Assembly: GCA_009778945.1 (NCBI GenBank)
Contig: WRFF01000106.1
Location: 1-5,600 of the forward strand
Direction of reading: 5' to 3'
Length of the DNA stretch: 5,600 nucleotides
DNA from: Clostridiales bacterium
Lineage (GTDB): Bacteria > Bacillota > Clostridia > Peptostreptococcales > Anaerovoracaceae
Shown here: positions 1 to 4,290 of the stretch, piece by piece
Position numbering within the stretch: position 1 is the first letter of the stretch
Layout of the letters: each line of letters opens with the position of its first letter
The notes under the pieces: model-generated
Told to the model about the DNA's origin: nothing
Seen by the model: the letters and a program-made list of their open reading frames with translations, nothing else
Database searches by the model: none
Position numbers and translations under genes: made by a program

Positions 1-542
1 TATGCCGCCCGCATCTTCTGATAACTTTCCTCGAGCCCCGCCTCGTCGCGGTCGAAGGAATAGCCGTCCTTCATGATGAACTCGCGGCAGCGCATCAGCC
101 CGTAGCGCGGGCGTGCCTCGTCGCGGTATTTCAGTTGGATCTGATAGAGATTGCGCGGCAACTGCCGGTAGGAGTCGATCTCGTTCCGCACAATGTCCGT
201 GAAAACCTCTTCGGCCGTGGGCCCGAGCGCGAACTCGCGCCCGTGGCGGTCTTTGAGCCGCCAGAGTTCGGGGCCGTAGACCTGCCAGCGCCCCGATTCA
301 TGCCAGAGTTCCGCGGGCTGTACCGGCGACGTGCTGATCTCCTGCGCGCCCGCGGCGTCCAGTTCCTCTCGTATGATCTGCTCGATCTTGCGCACCGTCC
401 GCCAGCCGAACGTCATGAAATTGTAGACGCCGGAGACGGATTTGCGCATCATGCCCGCGCGCAGCAGCCAGATATGGCTCGGTATCTCCGCTTCGCTCGG
501 CGCCTCGCGCAGCGTTGTGAAATGAATCTTTGATAATTTCAT
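1..542 (-). CDS. proS: Prolyl-tRNA synthetase, N-terminal part (cut by window edge)
   Basis: Cytoplasmic class II aminoacyl-tRNA synthetase that charges tRNA-Pro with proline. Only the first 180 residues are present; the gene continues past base 1. The translation starts MKLSKIHFTTLREAPSEAE and follows the bacterial ProRS N-terminus throughout: the LRAGMMRKSVSGVYNF segment (about residues 27-42), QPAELWHESGRWQVYGPEL (75-93), GPTAEEV (107-113) and the class II motif 2 region KYRDEARPRYGLMRCREF (138-155), with its conserved Arg residues for ATP and acceptor-stem binding. The GPT-x-EE position carries Ala where E. coli ProRS has His. The ATG at 542 is chosen because it gives the canonical ProRS N-terminus and has AGGAG 8 bases upstream (551-555). 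Its A is also the last base of the ispDF stop (TGATG), so translation is probably coupled to ispDF. No frame damage is visible. The product call is very secure; the editing and anticodon domains are outside the window. Confidence 0.97.
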   Translation of the reverse strand, partial: MKLSKIHFTTLREAPSEAEIPSHIWLLRAGMMRKSVSGVYNFMTFGWRTVRKIEQIIREELDAAGAQEISTSPVQPAELWHESGRWQVYGPELWRLKDRHGREFALGPTAEEVFTDIVRNEIDSYRQLPRNLYQIQLKYRDEARPRYGLMRCREFIMKDGYSFDRDEAGLEESYQKMRAA

Positions 543-1810
543 CAGTCATGCTCCTGTTGCCCTTGCCGCTTTTGTATCAACAATACCACAGCTTCCGCCG
601 CAATGCCCTCCTCGCGGCCCGTGAAACCCAATTTCTCCGTCGTCGTCGCCTTGACGGATACGCGCTCCGGCGGGATGCCGAGCGCTTCCGCCAGGCTGCG
701 CTCCATCTCCGCGTGATACGGCGCTATCTTTGGGCGTTCGCACACGAGCGTGCTATCCGCGTTTTCGGCCGCGTATCCCGCCGCGCGCATCCGGGATACG
801 ACGTCCTCGAGCAGCTTCATGCTGGATATACCTTCGTACCGCGCGTCCGTATCCGGGAAAAGCTGTCCGATATCGCCGAGACGAAGCGCTCCGAGGATCG
901 CGTCCATCAGCGCGTGTGTCAGCACGTCCGCGTCCGAATGCCCCTCGAGCCCCCGTTCAAACGGGATCTCCACGCCGCCGAGGACCAGCGGCCCTGAAGC
1001 GGCCTGTCCCGCCTTGAAGCGGTGCGCGTCAAACCCTATGCCGACGCGGTGCTCAGACGCCGCGAGCCAGAGGGACGGTTCCTGTGGCTCACGCAAGCGT
1101 GAAGCGCCACAGGAACCGTCCCTCTGGCTCGCCGCGTTTTGCAAATCATCTTTCGTCGTGACTTTGCGGTTTGCGGGGTCGCCGGCCACGAGCCGCAGTT
1201 CGCCGCCCGCCGCAAGCACCGCCGAACCGTCGTCCGTAACGGCGGCCTTTTTCTCAAGCGCGCGCGTATGCGCCGCTCGGATCAGCGCCAAATCAAAGCC
1301 CTGCGGCGTCTGTACGGCCGCAAGTTTTTCACGGGGCAGCGTACGCACAGCCAAGCCGGAGCCAAAAGGGTTTGGCTCCCCTTTTGGCTCCGGCTGCATC
1401 TCATAAATCGTATCGGTCACGGGAATGACGGGTATTGCCGCACCCGTCTCCGCGGCGCCTTCCAGCACGCGATCTATAACGTCCGCGGTTACAAACGGCC
1501 GCGCCGCATCGTGGATCAGCACCAGACCGCCTTCACAGCGGGGCGAAACTGCGGAAAGTCCGTTTCGGACAGAGGCTGCCCGATCTGCGCCCGCGGGAGC
1601 GGTTTTACAGCCATCCGCCGATTCTTCATAACCGGGCGGAACGACGACGACGATCTCATCCACAGCGGGATGTTCAGCAAAAGCGCGGGTTGCCCGCCGA
1701 AGCATGGTCCCGCCCTTCATGTCTATGAACTGCTTTGGCCTATCGCTGCCAAAGCGCGTCCCGCTGCCGCCGGCCATGATAAGCGCCGCAACCGGCCGGC
1801 CTCTATACAT
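542..1810 (-). CDS. ispDF: Bifunctional IspD/IspF: MEP cytidylyltransferase and MECDP synthase
   Basis: Cytoplasmic fusion of two MEP-pathway enzymes, 422 residues. The IspD half (about 5-225) joins CTP and methylerythritol phosphate to give CDP-ME. Its motifs are the nucleotide loop AGGSGTRFG (13-21), PKQF with K26, ADRAASV with R77, HDAARPFV (100-107), PVTDTI (130-135), TPQGF (168-172), VTDDGSAV (191-198) and NRKVT with K216. The IspF half (about 255-415) cyclises CDP-ME 2-phosphate to MECDP. It shows metal ligands D261 and H263 in GIGFDAH and H291 in GHSDAD, then FPDTD and ATTTEKLGFTGREEGI. IspE, which acts between the two, is not in this window. The ATG at 1810 directly follows an in-frame stop and sits 6 bp after the upstream gene. 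GAGGGG at 1813-1818 is a close-spaced ribosome site overlapping that gene's stop. Oddities: two palindromes are translated inside the gene, one in the IspD beta-arm (139-153) and one forming the interdomain linker (227-250). The IspF half has lost its own Met start (next Met is 302), so it can probably only be made as a fusion. The segment at 60-76 looks a few residues shorter than in E. coli IspD. Confidence 0.96.
   Translation of the reverse strand: MYRGRPVAALIMAGGSGTRFGSDRPKQFIDMKGGTMLRRATRAFAEHPAVDEIVVVVPPGYEESADGCKTAPAGADRAASVRNGLSAVSPRCEGGLVLIHDAARPFVTADVIDRVLEGAAETGAAIPVIPVTDTIYEMQPEPKGEPNPFGSGLAVRTLPREKLAAVQTPQGFDLALIRAAHTRALEKKAAVTDDGSAVLAAGGELRLVAGDPANRKVTTKDDLQNAASQRDGSCGASRLREPQEPSLWLAASEHRVGIGFDAHRFKAGQAASGPLVLGGVEIPFERGLEGHSDADVLTHALMDAILGALRLGDIGQLFPDTDARYEGISSMKLLEDVVSRMRAAGYAAENADSTLVCERPKIAPYHAEMERSLAEALGIPPERVSVKATTTEKLGFTGREEGIAAEAVVLLIQKRQGQQEHD
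551..555 (-). promoter_or_regulatory. Ribosome binding site of proS inside the ispDF 3' end
   Basis: AGGAG on the minus strand, 8 bases before the proS ATG, lies within the last codons of ispDF. Together with the TGATG stop/start overlap it decides the proS start and indicates translational coupling. Confidence 0.75.
1057..1137. repeat. Long perfect inverted repeat forming the IspD-IspF linker
   Basis: Two perfect 27-bp arms, 1062-1088 and 1106-1132, face each other. The arm core reads CCAGAGGGACGGTTCCTGTG. Between them sits a second palindrome, TCACGCAAGCGTGA (1089-1102), separated from the right arm by a 3-base bulge (AGC, 1103-1105). Beyond a single mismatch (1061/1133) four more pairs extend the stem to 1057-1137. 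As RNA it would be one very stable, nearly continuous hairpin. It is translated as residues 227-250 of IspDF, a peptide with no counterpart in either enzyme family. GCGGCG flanks it on both sides in the coding strand. The layout resembles REP/MITE-type elements mobilised by IS200-like transposases; from memory, GGGACGGTTCCTGTG-like cores are dispersed in Clostridia, which I could not check. No T-run follows it on the coding strand, so it is not a terminator of the operon. Confidence 0.93.
1354..1395. repeat. Second perfect inverted repeat, inside the IspD domain
   Basis: Two perfect 17-bp arms, 1354-1370 (AGCCGGAGCCAAAAGGG) and 1379-1395, enclose an 8-base loop TTTGGCTC. The loop repeats part of the right arm, so an alternative nested hairpin (GGAGCCAAA with TTTGGCTCC) can also form. 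The unit is 42 bp, exactly 14 codons, and all six frames through it are open. It is translated as residues 139-153 of IspDF (PEPKGEPNPFGSG core), where other IspD proteins have a shorter turn between the DT(I/M) strand and the LPR/VDR segment. It shares GAGCCA...GGCTC with the larger repeat at 1057-1137 and is plausibly a related small palindromic insert; that relation is inference. Confidence 0.9.
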
Positions 1811-1812
1811 GG

Positions 1813-1818
1813 CCCCTC
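1813..1818 (-). promoter_or_regulatory. Ribosome binding site of ispDF overlapping the upstream stop
   Basis: GAGGGG on the minus strand overlaps the TGA stop of the PIN-TRAM gene and lies only 2 to 4 bases from the ispDF ATG. The short spacing and the in-frame TGA directly upstream leave 1810 as the only plausible start, and suggest re-initiation by ribosomes finishing the upstream gene. Confidence 0.55.
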
Positions 1819-2977
1819 AAACCGCTTCCGGCCCTTTTTTCAACCGCGCGAAGATCATACGCCCCGCAGCCGTCTGCAGAACCGTTGTCACAACCGCGTC
1901 CACCGTCTCCCCGATCGAACGACGCCCGTCCTCTACAACGATCATCGTGCCGTCGTCCAGATAAGCGACCGCCTGCCCCGCTTCTTTTCCCTCACGCAAA
2001 AGATGGATCTTCAATTCCTCGCCGGGAAGCGCGACAGGCCGCAGCTTGCTTGCCAGATCGTTTATATTCAGGACGCTGATCCCTTGAATGCTCGCCACTT
2101 TATTCAGATTATAATCGTTCGTGACGACCTTCCCCTTCATCGAGGCCGCGAGCTTCAAAAGCTTCAGATCCACTTCCTCGACATCCTCCAACTCCCTCTC
2201 GGCTGCCGTCGGATAGATTTCTATGCCGAAATCCTCCTGTATCCGGTTCAGGATATCGAGCCCGCGCCGTCCGCGGTTCCGTTTGAGATCATCCGAGGAA
2301 TCCGCAATATGACGAAGTTCGACAAGCACAAAATCGGGGATGATGACGCGCCCTTCGAGGAATCCTACCTTCAGGATATCCGCGATGCGTCCGTCGATAA
2401 TGACGCTTGTGTCGATGATCTTCGGCGTCGCAGCCTCGGAATGGCGCGAAGGCCGCGCGCCCGAAACGGCGGAAGCCGTACGCGAAGACGCTCCCCCGGC
2501 GGCGCCAGGCCGCACGCCTGCAAGCGCCCGAAGCACGCCCGGCCCCTTGCGGTAGCCGAAAAAGACGCCAAGCCAGACGAAGATGATGTAGATGGTCACC
2601 GTCACCGCGACGCTGACCGACGGTATGAAATTGAGGCGGACAATCGGTATGCTGATCAGGTACGCGATGATCAGGCCCAGAATCAATCCGAGTACGCCCG
2701 CGACCAGATTCGTCGCGGAGATATGCCTCGTTTCCGTATCGAGATTCTTCGCAAACCGGGAATTGAGCTTTACCAATGCGGGTGTTATAAAAAAGAAAAT
2801 AAGTGCGCTTATGGCCCCGCAAAAGACAGCGAACAATTCCAAATTCGGTTGGGAAATATCTCTGAAAAAGCCGAGGATCTCCGCATAGCTCCCGATATAA
2901 TCCAGAAGCAGCAATATCCCGAAACCGATCCAGAAACCGAGGAAAGTGATACCGCCCCGTATGAAATTTTTAATCAT
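1817..2977 (-). CDS. YacL-like membrane protein with PIN and TRAM domains
   Basis: A 386-residue protein of the YacL family: N-terminal membrane domain, PIN nuclease fold, C-terminal TRAM domain. Hydrophobic segments at about 9-28, 47-68, 90-110 and 118-142 give four membrane helices. A flexible Ala/Ser/Arg/Pro-rich stretch follows (about 145-185). The PIN domain (about 186-312) begins KIIDTSVIIDGRI and has the acidic metal-site set D189, E220, D270 and D288 (VVTNDYNLNKVA), so it looks catalytically intact. The TRAM domain (about 316-380), a likely RNA-binding beta-barrel, contains VVEDGRRSIGETVDAVVTT. PIN domains are usually metal-dependent RNases; the natural substrate of YacL-type proteins is not settled as far as I know, so function beyond probable RNA binding or cleavage at the membrane is inference. 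The start at 2977 has no in-frame ATG, GTG or TTG shortly upstream. The nearest Shine-Dalgarno (AAAGGAGAGG) lies 13 or more bases away, a rather long spacing. The gene sits 25 bp after carD and 6 bp before ispDF, in one operon. Confidence 0.9.
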   Translation of the reverse strand: MIKNFIRGGITFLGFWIGFGILLLLDYIGSYAEILGFFRDISQPNLELFAVFCGAISALIFFFITPALVKLNSRFAKNLDTETRHISATNLVAGVLGLILGLIIAYLISIPIVRLNFIPSVSVAVTVTIYIIFVWLGVFFGYRKGPGVLRALAGVRPGAAGGASSRTASAVSGARPSRHSEAATPKIIDTSVIIDGRIADILKVGFLEGRVIIPDFVLVELRHIADSSDDLKRNRGRRGLDILNRIQEDFGIEIYPTAAERELEDVEEVDLKLLKLAASMKGKVVTNDYNLNKVASIQGISVLNINDLASKLRPVALPGEELKIHLLREGKEAGQAVAYLDDGTMIVVEDGRRSIGETVDAVVTTVLQTAAGRMIFARLKKGPEAV

Positions 2978-3002
2978 GTAAGTCGGATAACCTCTCCTTT
3001 CC

Positions 3003-3482
3003 TCAAACCATTACAGCCCGCTCGATCAATACGGTGAGCTCGGCGGACTCCTTCCCGCTCGCAAGCATCAACTCGCTGATCAGGATCTGTTTCGCGTTGG
3101 AAAGCATCTTTTTTTCTCCCGTTGACAGGTGTTTCTTGCAATCAACGCGCATCAGGTCACGAACGACCTCCGCCACATAGGTGATCTGCCCGGTCTTCAG
3201 TTTTTCCATATTGTCGCGATAGCGGCGGTTCCAAACTTTTGCCATCTCCGCCGAATCACCGCAGAGCGTCTCGCGCACTTTGTCGATTTCCGCCTCTTTA
3301 ATCACACTGCGCACGCCGACATCCTCGCAACGGTCGCAAGGGATCATGATCCGTATGTCGTTTTGCGGGATCAGCAGGATATAATATCTCCGCTTTTCAC
3401 CCATCATCGTTTGTTCTTCGATTGCTTCTATCGTCCCGGCCCCGTGCATGGGATAGACGATATTGTCGCCAATAGAATACAT
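3003..3482 (-). CDS. CarD/CdnL-family RNA polymerase-binding regulator
   Basis: A 159-residue cytoplasmic protein of the CarD_CdnL_TRCF family, close to the usual length. The N-terminal Tudor-like domain (about 1-60; MYSIGDNIVYPMHGAGTI) is the module that binds the RNA polymerase beta subunit in this family. The helical C-terminal domain (about 65-155) has the family signature W84NRRYRDN, LKTG, VAEVVRDL and LSTGEKKML. The conserved Trp corresponds to the residue that CarD in mycobacteria uses to stabilise the open promoter complex. Family members tune transcription of rRNA and housekeeping promoters; which promoters this one controls cannot be read from the window. The ATG at 3482 has AGGAAAG 9 bases upstream (3492-3498) and a leader of about 36 bases from the predicted promoter. 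It is the first gene of the minus-strand operon and is followed by the PIN-TRAM gene after 25 bp. No oddities in the frame. Confidence 0.94.
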   Translation of the reverse strand: MYSIGDNIVYPMHGAGTIEAIEEQTMMGEKRRYYILLIPQNDIRIMIPCDRCEDVGVRSVIKEAEIDKVRETLCGDSAEMAKVWNRRYRDNMEKLKTGQITYVAEVVRDLMRVDCKKHLSTGEKKMLSNAKQILISELMLASGKESAELTVLIERAVMV

Positions 3483-3491
3483 TGTAACCCG

Positions 3492-3498
3492 CTTTCCT
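3492..3498 (-). promoter_or_regulatory. Ribosome binding site of the carD-family gene
   Basis: AGGAAAG on the minus strand, 9 bases before the ATG at 3482. It supports this start codon. Confidence 0.65.
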
Positions 3499-3514
3499 GT
3501 TTCGCGTTATCAAA

Positions 3515-3530
3515 TATAATATCTATTATA
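3515..3530. promoter_or_regulatory. AT-rich dyad covering the carD -10 and start site
   Basis: TATAATA-TC-TATTATA is a perfect 7-bp dyad with a 2-base centre. Its right half contains the minus-strand -10 hexamer (3525-3530) and its left half covers the expected carD transcription start. It could be an operator for a dimeric regulator, or simply two AT-rich promoter-like hexamers; the sequence alone cannot separate these. Confidence 0.35.
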
Positions 3531-3553
3531 GCACCTTATGTTATACTTTTCTA
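3525..3553 (-). promoter_or_regulatory. Promoter of the carD-PIN/TRAM-ispDF-proS operon
   Basis: On the minus strand TATAAT (3530-3525) is a perfect -10, preceded by TGC (3533-3531), which makes an extended -10. With a 17-base spacer the -35 is TAGAAA (3553-3548), 4 of 6 matches to TTGACA. Transcription would start near 3518, giving a leader of about 36 bases before the carD ATG. Sigma-A type; strong by sequence. Confidence 0.68.
3539..3547 (+). promoter_or_regulatory. Extended -10 promoter of the two-component operon
   Basis: TGTTATACT on the plus strand matches an extended -10 (TGn plus TATACT, 5 of 6). No good -35 is seen at 16 to 18 bases (ATATCT at 17), which is usual for extended -10 promoters. 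Transcription would start near 3554, leaving a leader of about 65 bases. The element overlaps the spacer and lies next to the -35 of the divergent carD promoter. Confidence 0.5.
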
Positions 3554-3558
3554 TATTC

Positions 3559-3572
3559 CTCTGACGACAGAG
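3559..3572 (+). other. Small stem-loop in the response regulator leader
   Basis: CTCTG-ACGA-CAGAG forms a 5-bp stem with a 4-base loop, just after the predicted start site. It is short and has no T-run, so it is not a terminator. It could be a 5'-end stabilising hairpin, a half-site dyad for a regulator, or chance. Confidence 0.25.
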
Positions 3573-3603
3573 AAATATATTATGGGGAAATATAAATTTA
3601 TAC

Positions 3604-3609
3604 AAGGAG
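3604..3609 (+). promoter_or_regulatory. Ribosome binding site of the response regulator
   Basis: AAGGAG with 9 bases to the ATG at 3619 fixes the start. It is immediately preceded by a 12-bp AT palindrome, TATAAATTTATA (3591-3602), which would keep the site within an AU-rich leader. Confidence 0.8.
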
Positions 3610-3618
3610 TACAGCGAT

Positions 3619-4284
3619 ATGGCAAAAATATTGATCGTAGACGATGAAAAGGGAATTCGGGAAGTGATCCGCGAATACGCGGAATTCAACGGTTATGAGG
3701 TCACGGAGGCGACGGATGGGATGCAGGCTGTCGCCATATGCCAAAAAGAAGAATTCGACTTGATCGTAATGGACATCATGATGCCGAGGCTCGACGGGTT
3801 TTCGGCCGTCAAGGAGATAAAAAAATCGCGGGATATCCCGGTCATTATGCTGTCGGCGCGCAGCGAGGAATACGATAAGCTTTTCGCGTTTGAAGTGGGC
3901 GTGGATGATTATATGGTCAAGCCTTTCAGCCCGAAGGAGCTTATGGCGCGCGCCCAGGCGATTCTGAACCGCGCGCGGCCGCAGGAAAACCTGAACGAAC
4001 AGCTCGCGGAAGGCGGTATCGAGATCGATCTCCCCGCACGCGAGGTGAACATCGACGGCGCGCGGATCGAGCTCACGCCAAAGGAATACGACCTGCTCGT
4101 CTACTTTATCCAAAACAAAAACGTCGCCCTTTCGCGCGACATCATTCTCGCTGATATCTGGGGTTATGATTTCGGCGATGTCCGTACGATCGATACCCAT
4201 GTGAAAAACCTGCGCGGCGCGCTCGGCCCTTATCGCGGGAAGATCGTCACGCTGCGCGGCGTCGGTTATAAATTCGAAGGGTAA
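3619..4284 (+). CDS. OmpR/PhoB-family response regulator
   Basis: A 221-residue DNA-binding response regulator of usual family length. The receiver domain (about 1-118) has the acidic pair D8/D9, phospho-acceptor D52 in VMDIMMPRLDG, S79 in the position usually held by Thr or Ser, switch residue Y98 and the invariant K101 in VKPF. The winged-helix DNA-binding domain (about 125-220) shows ELTPKEYDLLVYF, then RTIDTHVKNLRGALG (recognition helix) and the wing VTLRGVGYKFEG. All catalytic residues are present, so it should accept phosphate, almost certainly from the kinase encoded 6 bp downstream. The start is set by AAGGAG at 3604-3609. It is transcribed divergently from the carD operon through overlapping promoters, so autoregulation by this protein could also affect that operon (inference). 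Target genes cannot be predicted, and PhoB/WalR-type names would be over-reading. Confidence 0.95.
   Translation: MAKILIVDDEKGIREVIREYAEFNGYEVTEATDGMQAVAICQKEEFDLIVMDIMMPRLDGFSAVKEIKKSRDIPVIMLSARSEEYDKLFAFEVGVDDYMVKPFSPKELMARAQAILNRARPQENLNEQLAEGGIEIDLPAREVNIDGARIELTPKEYDLLVYFIQNKNVALSRDIILADIWGYDFGDVRTIDTHVKNLRGALGPYRGKIVTLRGVGYKFEG
4276..4281 (+). promoter_or_regulatory. Ribosome binding site of the histidine kinase overlapping the regulator end
   Basis: GAAGGG lies in the last codons of the response regulator, 9 bases before the ATG at 4291. It supports this start and translational coupling of the pair. Confidence 0.6.
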
Positions 4285-4290
4285 GCGGCC

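Noticed and set aside
991..1022. Imperfect direct repeat GCC(C/T)TGAAGCGG, 20 bases apart, in the IspF part
   Set aside because: Only 11 of 12 bases over two copies and the offset is not a multiple of three. It may explain a few extra residues after FDAHRF, but could easily be chance.
1057..1137. Intrinsic terminator at the large hairpin
   Set aside because: On the coding strand no T-run follows the stem. On the plus strand only four T follow after several GC bases, and no gene on that strand ends here.
2436..2540. Possible third palindromic insert in the Ala/Arg-rich linker of the PIN-TRAM protein
   Set aside because: I looked for long inverted arms and found only 4-bp stems in GC-rich sequence. 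Linkers of this kind are common between membrane and PIN domains.
1139..3037. Very long open frame on the plus strand (632 codons) antisense to ispDF and the PIN-TRAM gene
   Set aside because: It is the antisense shadow of two genes with clear family motifs; GC-rich codon use keeps it open. Its translation shows no recognisable domain and is rich in Arg and Pro.
3483..3618. Riboswitch, T-box or small RNA in the intergenic region
   Set aside because: The predicted leaders are only about 36 and 65 bases and AT-rich, with one 5-bp stem; no T-box, riboswitch or tRNA-like structure is visible.
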